64,000 bases of DNA from contig JAIOJV010000074.1 of assembly GCA_019911805.1 (NCBI GenBank), positions 144,418 through 208,417 on the forward strand, given 5' to 3'. The translations under genes and the position numbers were made by a program. Below are positions 34,465 to 42,669 of this stretch, piece after piece (position 1 is the first letter of the stretch; the number at the start of each line of letters is the position of its first letter). The notes beneath the pieces are model-generated. The model was given only the letters and a program-made list of their open reading frames with translations, was not told the origin of the DNA and did no database searches. The DNA comes from Gammaproteobacteria bacterium (GTDB taxonomy: Bacteria; Pseudomonadota; Gammaproteobacteria; Thiohalobacterales; Thiohalobacteraceae).

Positions 34465-34869
34465 TCAGCCACTGGCGGCCCCGGCCTGCCGACCATCGCC
34501 GTGCAGCATCGCGATGAGTTCGGCCTCCCCGCGCGTCAGGCCACAGCGGTCGATGAGTTCAGTGACATCCGCACCGCGCTGCACCATCTGGATGGCCTGG
34601 GTGTAGGGGCGATCGCCGACGGTATGCATCTCGGTCTGATCCTGCCGCTCCGTCAGACGGCGGACCTGCTGCTCCAGGCGCACCAGATGATCGCCGGCAC
34701 CGACCGAGGCCTTGCACAGTGCGGCGAAATCGTTGCGCTGGCGCAGCGACTGGTCCTCGCGTGCCCGCAACCGGCCGCGCAGCCGGCGGATCGCGAGCAG
34801 CTGATAGAGCTGCGCCAGTGCCATGACCACCACCAGGGCGATCAAGATTAATGTGCTGGGATCAGTCAT
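34465..34869 (-). CDS. DUF2802 membrane protein of the chemotaxis cluster
   Basis: 134 residues. One N-terminal hydrophobic helix (residues 6-23, TLILIALVVVMALAQLYQL) is followed by a coiled-coil region (RRLRGRLRAREDQSLRQR to QQVRRLTERQ) and a C-terminal DUF2802 helix-turn-helix-like part (YTQAIQMVQRGADVTELIDRCGLTRGEAELIAMLH). Homologues stand next to cheW in polar-flagellum clusters of gammaproteobacteria; function is unknown. It is the terminal gene of the flagellar/chemotaxis run on this strand. Confidence 0.85.
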   Translation of the reverse strand: MTDPSTLILIALVVVMALAQLYQLLAIRRLRGRLRAREDQSLRQRNDFAALCKASVGAGDHLVRLEQQVRRLTERQDQTEMHTVGDRPYTQAIQMVQRGADVTELIDRCGLTRGEAELIAMLHGDGRQAGAASG

Positions 34870-34950
34870 CTCAAAACCACCTTTGCTGCAGAATCACCGG
34901 CAACGAAACCAGACCCAAACCGCAGGGGATACCTCTGGGTTTACCGAGTG

Positions 34951-34980
34951 AATTCTTTCCGTGTTGTTCCGTGGCCATTT
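34951..34980 (-). repeat. CCACGGAA-type repeat, right (inverted) copy
   Basis: Reads on the minus strand GGCCACGGAACAACACGGAA, inverted relative to 34279-34310. It lies in the spacer between the DUF2802 gene and the small acidic gene; nothing else is recognised from 34870 to 35063. Confidence 0.7.
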
Positions 34981-35063
34981 CCCCCAGACATCGGTGTACG
35001 CAGGCGCCCTTCATGGCTGAACGGATTTTTCCAGCGGCATCGCTCCAAGCGGTTGGATGAAGC

Positions 35064-35249
35064 CTAGGCATACTCATCGATGTGCGGTTCGCCGTCATCG
35101 TGCGGCTGGTCTTCGTCACGCCCAGCATCTTTGTCCTCTTCCTCATCCTTGGGCGGCTGCCGCGGCGGCGGCTTGCGGTCCTGAATCGGGATGCCGGGAC
35201 CAACCGGGAACACCGGTGGGGGAAACTTGATATCCCAGGGTCCGGGCAT
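35064..35249 (-). CDS. Small proline-rich, acidic-tailed hypothetical protein
   Basis: 61 residues: an N-terminal Pro-rich half (PGPWDIKFPPPVFPVGPGIP) and a highly charged C-terminal half ending DDGEPHIDEYA. No known domain. It starts 15 bases after the cheW stop on the same strand without a clear ribosome site. The ordered switch from Pro-rich to acidic and the neat HIDEYA end make it look like a real small cheW-associated gene, but this is not certain. Confidence 0.45.
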   Translation of the reverse strand: MPGPWDIKFPPPVFPVGPGIPIQDRKPPPRQPPKDEEEDKDAGRDEDQPHDDGEPHIDEYA

Positions 35250-35264
35250 CGCATCGCATGGGCG

Positions 35265-35744
35265 TTACAGGGAGCCGAGCTCCGCCCATTCCCCGTCGTT
35301 CAGAAGTTTATTCAAGTCCACCAGGATAAGCAGTTCGCCGTCGCGGCTGGCCACCCCCTGGATGTACTGCGAGCTCTCGTCGTTACCAACATTCGGCGCC
35401 GACTCGATCTCCGCAGCATGCAGCGTCACCACCTCGGCGACGGCATCGACCAGCATGCCGACCACCTGCTTGTCGACCTCGATGATCACGATGCGGGTCG
35501 ATTCCTCCATGTCCTTGCTACCGAGACCCAGGCGTTCCCGGGTGTCGATGACGGTCACCACGTTACCGCGCAGATTGATGATGCCGAGCACGTAATGGGG
35601 GGCACCGGGCACCGGCGCGATCTCGGTGACGCGCAGCACCTCCTGCACCTGCATCACGTTGATACCGTAGGTTTCGTCCTCCAGACGGAAGGTCACGTAC
35701 TGCAACAGGGGATCGTCGTTGGTTGTCTGCGCCGCTTGTTTCAT
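35265..35744 (-). CDS. cheW: Chemotaxis adaptor CheW
   Basis: Links receptors to CheA. 159 residues, one CheW domain (LQYVTFRLEDETYGINVMQV through LVDLNKLLNDGE). The motif LGIINLRGNVVTVIDTRERLG is the standard CheW strand pair. The start MKQAAQTT at 35744 has AGAGGCG upstream; a 48-codon upstream extension is partly repeat-derived and rejected. It is preceded by a CheW-type partner (36016-36732) and a ParA gene, as in other polar-flagellum clusters. Confidence 0.95.
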   Translation of the reverse strand: MKQAAQTTNDDPLLQYVTFRLEDETYGINVMQVQEVLRVTEIAPVPGAPHYVLGIINLRGNVVTVIDTRERLGLGSKDMEESTRIVIIEVDKQVVGMLVDAVAEVVTLHAAEIESAPNVGNDESSQYIQGVASRDGELLILVDLNKLLNDGEWAELGSL

Positions 35745-35852
35745 GGTTCGCCTCTGGAATCCGCTCTGGGGGGCGTCAAAACCCGGGCAACGCCCCGTCA
35801 CCCGCATACAAAAGCACGAAATGTGCCAGCCACTGCCGGCCGTTCCGGCGCC

Positions 35853-36017
35853 AGGAGCCTGCCGGACTTGAGCGATCGTGGCGAGCAAGGTGGGAGAGCA
35901 AGGTCATTTTTTCGATCGTTTGAGGAGAATAGCCGTAGCTATTCGACGAAGAGGATCGGAAAAATGGGCTGCTCTCCCGCCGGCGCAGTAGATCAGTCTC
36001 AAGTCCGACAGGCTCCT
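35853..36017. mobile_element. MITE-like element, copy A (165 bp)
   Basis: Terminal inverted repeats of 20 bases agree at 19 positions (AGGAGCCTGCCGGACTTGAG and its partner with T). The interior carries GAATAGCCGTAGCTATTC. A second copy in opposite orientation is at 55493-55647. The right end, with the following 14 bases, forms a perfect 28-bp palindrome (36004-36031) and supplies the TAG stop of the downstream CheW-type gene. No transposase inside. Confidence 0.88.
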
Positions 36018-36732
36018 AGGAGCCTGTCGGATCGCGCCCCGCCACCAGGTCCACGAGCGCGCCCATGTCGATCAGGGCGCACATCTCCCTGATAACGGTC
36101 CCAGCCAGCCAGGGGCGACTCCCCGCCCGGGTCCGCCATTGCACGGCATCCGGCGAGAGCGTAATGACCTCGCCCACCGCGTCGCAGGCCAGCCCCCAAC
36201 CGTCGTCACCGCCAGCATCGATCACAATCACCTTGCTCAGGCGGTCACCGCCGGCCACCGCCAGCGCGGCGCGACGATCCGCCGGCAGCACTACCTGGGC
36301 AACGTCGATCAACCGCACCCGCCGGCCGAGGTGTTCCCGCAGCCCGAGGAGCCACGGCTGCGGACCGGGCACCGGGGTCACGACCGCATCGTCCCAGGGC
36401 AGGACCCCGGCTGGCCCGGTCAGCCCGACCAGCGGCAGTGCCAGGTTGAGGCCTGCCACCCGGAACTGCAGGCACTGAAACGGTTCCCGGGCCCAGTCCG
36501 GGGAGACGGCCTTGGGTGCCTCGCACGCGGCGGGCCCGCGTTCCACCGACGGCACCGTGATGGAAGAGTGCTGCTCCGTAACCGGCGTCGGTGCCACCTC
36601 GGTCTCGCCGGCCGGTCCGTTCGATCGTGCCTCGGCGGCCGCCACCGGCCGCAGGAGGGCCTGCAGATACACGCCCAGTGCCAGCTGCGGATCCAGCAGG
36701 GCCTGCTCGTGGGTGCGGGTTTCCGTCTTCAT
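36016..36732 (-). CDS. CheW-domain protein with N-terminal extension
   Basis: 238 residues. An N-terminal extension of about 95 residues (ALLDPQLALGVYLQALLRP, then a low-complexity Pro/Ala/Glu linker) precedes a CheW-like domain (FQCLQFRVAGLNLALPLVGL, PWLLGLREHLGRRVRLIDVAQ, KVIVIDAGGDDGWGLACDAV). Related proteins pair with ParA and CheW in polar chemotaxis arrays (ParP/FrzA-like role), an inference from position. The ATG at 36732 has AGGA with an eight-base spacer. The final residues DPTGS and the stop are read from a MITE terminal repeat, so the native end may differ. Confidence 0.85.
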   Translation of the reverse strand: MKTETRTHEQALLDPQLALGVYLQALLRPVAAAEARSNGPAGETEVAPTPVTEQHSSITVPSVERGPAACEAPKAVSPDWAREPFQCLQFRVAGLNLALPLVGLTGPAGVLPWDDAVVTPVPGPQPWLLGLREHLGRRVRLIDVAQVVLPADRRAALAVAGGDRLSKVIVIDAGGDDGWGLACDAVGEVITLSPDAVQWRTRAGSRPWLAGTVIREMCALIDMGALVDLVAGRDPTGS

Positions 36733-36761
36733 GGTAGTCATCCTAAACAAAACTCATTTCA

Positions 36762-36898
36762 GCCACGGAAACACACGGCAGACACTGAAATGAAAACGCA
36801 TCGCAGGGCCCCGATTCCGCACCAGGGGGGATACGGAGGGCGGTTGCGTAGGGCGTCTGATCTTGTCCATGTTTTCCCGTGTGTTTCCGTGGCAAATG
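36762..36898. repeat. Inverted CCACGGAA-type repeat pair
   Basis: Left copy 36762-36795 (AGCCACGGAAACACACGGCA...) and inverted right copy 36870-36898 (GTTTTCCCGTGTGTTTCCGTGGC begins similarly) fill the spacer between the ParA gene and the CheW-type gene. Confidence 0.7.
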
Positions 36899-36910
36899 GA
36901 TTTTCCGCGT

Positions 36911-37732
36911 TCATGCCAGGACCCGGCCGGCATGTCCCTGGAGCGCATCCACCAGCGGCGGTACGCGGTCCAGCAGGTGATCCAGCAGCGCCGCATAGGC
37001 CCGCGTGCCGCGTGATCGCGGCTGCCACACCGACAGTGGTTGCCCCGCCTTGCTGGCCTCGCGGAACTGGGTGTCGACAGGGATGACCGCATCCCAGACG
37101 GCGTTCCCGTAACGCTCCCGCAAGACCTGCAGGGCATCACCGGAGGCGCGGGTACGCCGGTCATACATGGTCGGTACGATCAATCGCGGCACATCGCCGC
37201 CACGCGCGCGGCTGATCATCGTCAGGGTGTGCAGCATGCGCTCCAGGCCCTTCAGCGCCAGGAATTCGCACTGCACCGGGATCAGCAGCCGGTCGCAGGC
37301 CGCCAGCGCGTTCACCATGAGCACGCCCAGCATCGGCGGGCAGTCCATCAGGACGTGATCGAACTGCGGCTGCAATTCGGTGAGTGTCCGGGCCAGTACC
37401 AGCCCCATGCCGTCCTGCGCGCCCAGCTGACGATCCAGCGTGGCCAGCGCGGTGCTCGCCGGCAGCAGCGTGAGCCGCTCGATACCGGTCGGTCGCAGCA
37501 CGTCAGGATAGTGGCTGGGTGGGCGACGCTCGGCGCGGTCCTTGAACAGGGTGTAGACGGACGCGCCGATGCCGTCGGGGTCCAGCCCGAAATAGCTCGT
37601 CAGCGAGCCGTGCGGGTCCAGATCGATCAGCAGCGTGCGCCGCCCTTCACCCGCCAGCTGACCCGCCAGCGTCACGGCCGTGGTCGTCTTGCCGACCCCA
37701 CCCTTCTGATTGGCCACGGCCCAGATCTTCAC
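36911..37732 (-). CDS. ParA-family ATPase of the chemotaxis cluster
   Basis: 273 residues. Deviant Walker A KGGVGKTTTAV at residues 10-20, LLIDLDPHGSLTSYFG as the second motif, and FDHVLMDCPPMLG as Walker B-like. Members between motD and cheW (ParC type) position chemotaxis arrays at the flagellated pole by partitioning them at division; that role is known for Vibrio and Pseudomonas relatives and inferred here. The start overlaps the motD stop by four bases, so the two genes are coupled. Confidence 0.93.
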   Translation of the reverse strand: MKIWAVANQKGGVGKTTTAVTLAGQLAGEGRRTLLIDLDPHGSLTSYFGLDPDGIGASVYTLFKDRAERRPPSHYPDVLRPTGIERLTLLPASTALATLDRQLGAQDGMGLVLARTLTELQPQFDHVLMDCPPMLGVLMVNALAACDRLLIPVQCEFLALKGLERMLHTLTMISRARGGDVPRLIVPTMYDRRTRASGDALQVLRERYGNAVWDAVIPVDTQFREASKAGQPLSVWQPRSRGTRAYAALLDHLLDRVPPLVDALQGHAGRVLA

Positions 37733-38607
37733 GGCGTGTCACCGCCCCGCTGCGCATCGCCGGCATCCTGCTGCACGACCTCCGGCAGTTCCCCGGGATC
37801 ACGTTCCCAGCGCGGGTCGGCGCCAGGCAGGATGACCAGTACCACCCGCCGGTTCCTGGCACGGCCCTCCGGCACGTCGTTGGGCGCGACCGGCCGATAC
37901 TCACCGTAACCGATCGCGGCCATGCGCGCGGGCTCCACGCCGTAATCGGTGAACAGGTGCACCACACTGGCGGCACGTGCCGCCGACAGTTCCCAATTGG
38001 ACAGATACTGCACGGTGCTGATCGGTACGTTGTCGGTGAAACCCTCCACATGAATGGGGTTCGGGAAGGGCGCGAGGATCTTGCCCAGTTGTTCGAGCAG
38101 CGGGAACGAGTCCTCCGTCAGCCGCGCACTGCCGCTGGGAAACAGGATGCTGGATCGGATCTCCACCTCCAGCCAGCGCTCGTCGCGGCGCACGCGGATC
38201 AGATCATCCCGTATCAGCACACCCAGGGCCTGCACGATGGCCTCGGCGATACGCTGGACACTGGTATCACCCTCATAGCCGGGATCGGGGAGAGCAGCGG
38301 ACTCGGAGGCCACATCGGGTACGACTGGAATCGGCAGCGCAATCAGTGACGGCTCGCCGATGACCGGTGGCGCACTACTGTCCATCGAGCGCTGGAGCTC
38401 GCCGAGCTGCACCGGATCGACGCTGTGCGGTGCCGAGCGGAAGGCGGCCACCAGCGAATCGGACAATACCCGATACTTGCCCTCGTTCACCGATGACAGG
38501 GCATACATGACCACGAAAAATGCGAACAACAGCGTGATGAAGTCGGCATACGACACCAGCCAGCGCTCGTGATTTTCGTGTTCCTCGTGTTTCTGCTTGC
38601 GCGCCAT
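37729..38607 (-). CDS. motD: Flagellar stator protein MotD (MotB-like)
   Basis: 292 residues. One helix at about 18-40 (SYADFITLLFAFFVVMYALS) with the proton-binding aspartate D22, then a periplasmic linker and an OmpA-like peptidoglycan-binding domain (HVEGFTDNVPIS, LSAARAASVVHLF, IGYGEYRPV, GRARNRRV). It forms the stator with MotC upstream. The start MARKQKHEEH is preferred; the 15-codon upstream extension falls in the spacer. Coupled to the ParA gene. Confidence 0.95.
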   Translation of the reverse strand: MARKQKHEEHENHERWLVSYADFITLLFAFFVVMYALSSVNEGKYRVLSDSLVAAFRSAPHSVDPVQLGELQRSMDSSAPPVIGEPSLIALPIPVVPDVASESAALPDPGYEGDTSVQRIAEAIVQALGVLIRDDLIRVRRDERWLEVEIRSSILFPSGSARLTEDSFPLLEQLGKILAPFPNPIHVEGFTDNVPISTVQYLSNWELSAARAASVVHLFTDYGVEPARMAAIGYGEYRPVAPNDVPEGRARNRRVVLVILPGADPRWERDPGELPEVVQQDAGDAQRGGDTP

Positions 38608-38635
38608 GGGAATCCGTTCAACCCAAAACCCAACT

Positions 38636-38770
38636 TCGCCGCGGAAGCACACGGAAGGACACGGACACGATCATATGCTCCACACGACAGTGCTCTTCAC
38701 CCTCCAGGTGCTGAGCCGAAATTTCGCCATGATGTTTCATTTCAGTGTCTTCCGTTTGGTTCCGTGGCTG
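38636..38770. repeat. Inverted CCACGGAA-type repeat pair
   Basis: Left copy 38636-38668 (GCGGAAGCACACGGAAGGAC) and inverted right copy 38732-38770 lie in the motC-motD spacer (38608-38788). Same family as at 11512, 29701, 34279 and 36762. Confidence 0.65.
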
Positions 38771-38788
38771 GAATACGCTTCTTCAGAT

Positions 38789-39529
38789 TCAATGCAGATA
38801 GCCGGTCAGTTTCGTTTCGATGTTGCGTGGATTCTCACCCTCGGCGATGGAGATCACGCCTTCGAGAATCATCTCGCGGAAACGCGTCTGTCCGTGGATG
38901 TGGGTCTTGAGCTTGCCGGCAATCGGCAGGAACAGCAGGTTGGCAAGGCCCACACCATAGATCGTGGCGACGAACGCCACAGCGATGCCGGAACCGAGCT
39001 TGCTCGGATCGGCCAGATTGTTCATCACATGAATGAGGCCCATCACCGCACCGATGATGCCGATGGTAGGCGAGTAGCCGCCCATACCCTCGAAGACCTT
39101 GGATGCCTGCAGGTCACGGTATTCCTGGGCATCCAGGTCGACCTCCATGATGCCGCGGATGATCTCCGGTTCATTGCCATCGACCAGCAGCTGCAGGCCT
39201 TTGCGGGCAAACAGGTCGGACTCCTCCTCGGCGATACTCTCCAGCCCGAGTAGTCCCTCGCGGCGCGCGATGTTACTCCAACCGACGATCTTCTCGATAG
39301 CCTCCTGCGGTAACAGCCGCGGCGGCCGCACCACCCAGCCGGAGATCTGCAACGCACGTGTGAAGGTGGCCAGCGGGACCTGGATCATGACTGCGCCGAC
39401 GGTACCGCCGACGACGATCACGAAGGCGGTCAGTTGGATCAGCGAATCGGTGTGCCCACCCTCCAGGATATTGCCACCGATGATCGCGCCGAACGCGATC
39501 ACGATGCCGATGAGTGTGAGAATGTCCAT
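38789..39529 (-). CDS. motC: Flagellar stator protein MotC (MotA-like)
   Basis: 246 residues, four transmembrane helices (starting DILTLIGIVIAFGAIIGGN). The cytoplasmic loop holds LLGLESIAEEESDLFARKGL, and GMGGYSPTIGIIGAVMGLIHVM with the conserved prolines of helices 3-4 is typical. With MotD it forms the proton-driven stator. It follows cheB with nine bases between; the spacer to motD carries repeats. Confidence 0.96.
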   Translation of the reverse strand: MDILTLIGIVIAFGAIIGGNILEGGHTDSLIQLTAFVIVVGGTVGAVMIQVPLATFTRALQISGWVVRPPRLLPQEAIEKIVGWSNIARREGLLGLESIAEEESDLFARKGLQLLVDGNEPEIIRGIMEVDLDAQEYRDLQASKVFEGMGGYSPTIGIIGAVMGLIHVMNNLADPSKLGSGIAVAFVATIYGVGLANLLFLPIAGKLKTHIHGQTRFREMILEGVISIAEGENPRNIETKLTGYLH

Positions 39530-39538
39530 GCCTGCGCG

Positions 39539-40585
39539 TCAGCCACACCCGAGGGTGGTGATCTCGCGCCCGATGTCAGCAAGACTGAGCACCTGGTCAG
39601 CAAGATTCGCCTCGACCACCGCTGCCGGCATACCATAGATCACGCAACTGGCCTCGTCCTGCGCCCACACTGTCGCACCGCCCTTCTTCAGGGCGCGTGC
39701 GCCCTCGCGGCCATCGGCACCCATACCGGTCAGAACCACCGACAGCACCTTGCCCCCGAACACCTCGCCCGCCGCGGCAAAGGCCAGATCGACACTCGGC
39801 CGGTAGTGCAGCGCGGGATCACCGTCGTAGATGCGGATGCGCACCTGACCGGCGCGTTCCAGCAGCCCGAGCTGGCGGCCGCCGGGTGCGAGATAGGCCG
39901 TACCCTTGTGCAGGATCTCGTCATCCTCCGCCTCCTTGACGCGGATCCGGCACTGGCCATCGAGACGTTGCGCGAAGGCCGGCGTGAAACTCGCGGGCAT
40001 ATGTTGGATCAGCAGGATCGGCAGGGGAAAATTCTCCGGCAGCTGTGTCAACACCTGTTGCAGTGCGACCGGCCCTCCGGTGGAGCTGCCGATGGCGACC
40101 AGCCGATAGTCGCTACGCCGACCCATCGGGCGACGTGCCAGGGCGGGATGTGGTATCGCCGGGGAGGTTGTATTCGCTGGCACAGCCTGACGGCGTGCGC
40201 CGAGCATGCGCACACGGTTGCGCAGCACCCGCTTGGCCTCGTCCTTGTCTTGGGAGATATCGTCGAAACGCTTGGGTAGGAAATCCAGTGCGCCCGCTTC
40301 CAGCGCGTCGAGCGTCGCCTTGGCGCCATCGTAGGTCAGCGACGAGAACATCAGTACCGGCGTCGGCTGCAACCTCATGATGCGCCGCACGGCGGTGATG
40401 CCGTTCATGACCGGCATCTCGATGTCCATGGTCACCACGTCCGGTTTGAGCTCCAGGACTTTCTGCACGGCCTCCCTGCCATCGCCCGCCGTACCGACCA
40501 CCTGCAGGCGGTTGTCGGCCTCCAGGATCTCGACAATGCGGCGGCGGAAAAAGCCGGAGTCATCAACTACCAGTACCCGGATCAC
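39539..40585 (-). CDS. cheB: Chemotaxis methylesterase/deamidase CheB
   Basis: 348 residues. N-terminal receiver ([12 protein letters not shown]; phospho-acceptor in [13 protein letters not shown]) and C-terminal methylesterase with the catalytic serine in AIGSSTGGP, histidine in IQHMPASFT and aspartate in GMGADG. Removes methyl groups from receptor glutamates when phosphorylated by CheA. No cheR is seen in the window. Between cheA and motC in a common polar-flagellum order. Confidence 0.97.
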   Translation of the reverse strand: MIRVLVVDDSGFFRRRIVEILEADNRLQVVGTAGDGREAVQKVLELKPDVVTMDIEMPVMNGITAVRRIMRLQPTPVLMFSSLTYDGAKATLDALEAGALDFLPKRFDDISQDKDEAKRVLRNRVRMLGARRQAVPANTTSPAIPHPALARRPMGRRSDYRLVAIGSSTGGPVALQQVLTQLPENFPLPILLIQHMPASFTPAFAQRLDGQCRIRVKEAEDDEILHKGTAYLAPGGRQLGLLERAGQVRIRIYDGDPALHYRPSVDLAFAAAGEVFGGKVLSVVLTGMGADGREGARALKKGGATVWAQDEASCVIYGMPAAVVEANLADQVLSLADIGREITTLGCG

Positions 40586-40667
40586 GTCAGACTATGTCCT
40601 TTGCCCAGCGGTTCGTCCCAAGGCCGCGCCGCCTTGCCCGACCCGATCAATGTGTACGCGTGGCCGC

Positions 40668-42644
40668 TCAGCCGCGACGTGCGTATTTCTTCATCAGCCC
40701 CGGCACATCGAGGATCAGCGCGATACGGCCATCGCCAGTGAGCGTCGCGCCAGCGAAACCGGGCATGCCCTGGAGCATCGCCCCGAGGGGCTTGATAACC
40801 ACCTCTTCCTGGCCAATGAGCTGATCGACAACGAAGCCGACCTTCTGGTTGCCGACCTGCACCAGCACCACATGTCCGCCCTGACCACCGTCCACTGCAG
40901 CCGCCCCGCGCGTGAGCCAGGTGCGCAGATGGAACAGTGGTAACGCCTTGTTGCGCACCCGTACGGTCAGCTGCCCGTCGATCACATTGGTGCGTTGATG
41001 ATCCAGATCGAAGATCTCACTGACACTGGCGAGCGGTAGCGCGAACGGCTGGTTCCCCAATACCACCATCAGAGTCGGCATGATCGCGAGCGTCAGCGGC
41101 ACCCGGATGGACAACCGTGAGCCACGGCCCAGTTTCGAATCGATTTCGATACGGCCGTTCAGCTGGGCGATGCGCGTCTTCACCACATCCATGCCCACGC
41201 CACGCCCGGACACGTCGGAGATCTCCGTTTTGGTGGAGAAGCCGGCGTGAAAGATCAGGTTGTAGCAATCCTTCTCGTCCAAGCGCGCGGCACTCTCGGT
41301 ATCCATCAGGCCCTTCTCCACCGCCTTGCGACGCAGCACCTCGGGGTCCATGCCGCGGCCATCGTCCTCGATGGATAGCAGAATATGGTCGCCCTCCTGC
41401 TCGGCGGTGAGGGTTACCGTGCCGACGCGCGCCTTACCAGCGGCCAGGCGTTCTTCCGGGCTCTCGATGCCATGGTCCACGGCGTTGCGCACCAGGTGCA
41501 CCAGCGGATCGGCCAGCGCCTCGACCAGGTTCTTGTCGAGGTCGGTCTCCTCACCCTGCAGCTCCAGGCTCACTTCCTTGTTCAGGCTGCGCGCCAGGTC
41601 GCGGACCACACGTGGAAAGCGTCCGAATACCTTTTTGATGGGCTGCATGCGGGTCTTCATCACAGCCATCTGCAAGTCAGCCGTAACCACATCCAGGTTG
41701 GCCACCGCCTTGACGACATCGCCTTCACCCATGCTCGCCTTGAGCGTCGCCAGGCGATTGCGTACCAGCACCAGCTCCCCGACCAGGTTCATGATGTCGT
41801 CGAGGCGCTTGGTGTCGACGCGCACCGTGGTCTCCGCAGCCGGCGCCGGGGCCGTCGTGGCCGGTACGGATACGGGTTTGGCGACCATGGCCGCAGGTGA
41901 TGCGCCGGCGACCGTGGGCGGTGCGCCCTGGCCGTGCAATCCATCCAGAAGCGCCTCGAACTCGTCGTCGGTGATGACATCGCCGTCGGTACCCGTGGCC
42001 ACCGGCGGCGAGGTGACCGGCGGCACCTTACGTGAACCGGCACCGTGCAACTGATCGAGCAGCGCCTCGAATTCGTCGTCGGTGATCTCGTCACCACCGA
42101 CCTTCTCCGGCGCCCCCACCGCAGCCGCGTCCTTGTCGGCCTGGGCGGCATCCAGCATCCGCTCAAACTCAGCGTCAGTGATGTCGCCATCACCGCCACC
42201 GTCACTGGCAGGCTCGGCAACCGGCGACGGCGCTGCCGGCGCGACACCCGTGTCACCGGGCACGGCATAGCTCGTGAGCTGCCCCAACAGGGCCGGATCG
42301 GCCGGGTTCGGCTCCTGGCCGCCGTGGATCTCCGCGAACATGCCATTGACCACATCCAGCACGCGCAGCACCGTATCCATGAGGCCGGCATCGATCAGCC
42401 GTTCGCCGTTGCGCAACACATTGAACACGTCCTCCGCCCGATGGCAGACCTCCACCAGATGGGTGAGGTTGAGGAAGCTGGCGCCACCCTTGATGGTGTG
42501 GAAACCGCGAAAGACCGCGTTCAGCAGCGCGCTGTCCCGGGGCTGCTGTTCGAGGCCCACCAACTGTTCGCCCAATTGCTCGAGCAGCTCGCCGGCCTCG
42601 ATCAGAAAGTCCTGCAGGATATCGTCATTGGGGTCAAAGCCCAT
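40668..42644 (-). CDS. cheA: Chemotaxis histidine kinase CheA
   Basis: 658 residues. Hpt (P1) at the N-terminus with H49 in FHTIKGGASFLNL. The linker that replaces a clear P2 domain (residues 130-260) has three copies of a short motif: ITDAEFERMLD (155-165), ITDDEFEALLDQLHG (187-201) and ITDDEFEALLDGLHG (224-238). Dimerisation helices follow (VRVDTKRLDDIMNLVGELV), then the HATPase (VRNAVDHGIE, EDDGRGMD) and a CheW-like P5 domain. The repeated motif resembles the CheY-binding N-terminus of FliM (LSQEEIDALLHGV in this window). Confidence 0.97.
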   Translation of the reverse strand: MGFDPNDDILQDFLIEAGELLEQLGEQLVGLEQQPRDSALLNAVFRGFHTIKGGASFLNLTHLVEVCHRAEDVFNVLRNGERLIDAGLMDTVLRVLDVVNGMFAEIHGGQEPNPADPALLGQLTSYAVPGDTGVAPAAPSPVAEPASDGGGDGDITDAEFERMLDAAQADKDAAAVGAPEKVGGDEITDDEFEALLDQLHGAGSRKVPPVTSPPVATGTDGDVITDDEFEALLDGLHGQGAPPTVAGASPAAMVAKPVSVPATTAPAPAAETTVRVDTKRLDDIMNLVGELVLVRNRLATLKASMGEGDVVKAVANLDVVTADLQMAVMKTRMQPIKKVFGRFPRVVRDLARSLNKEVSLELQGEETDLDKNLVEALADPLVHLVRNAVDHGIESPEERLAAGKARVGTVTLTAEQEGDHILLSIEDDGRGMDPEVLRRKAVEKGLMDTESAARLDEKDCYNLIFHAGFSTKTEISDVSGRGVGMDVVKTRIAQLNGRIEIDSKLGRGSRLSIRVPLTLAIMPTLMVVLGNQPFALPLASVSEIFDLDHQRTNVIDGQLTVRVRNKALPLFHLRTWLTRGAAAVDGGQGGHVVLVQVGNQKVGFVVDQLIGQEEVVIKPLGAMLQGMPGFAGATLTGDGRIALILDVPGLMKKYARRG

Positions 42645-42669
42645 GGCACGCGTCCTTCAAGAGGTCCAA

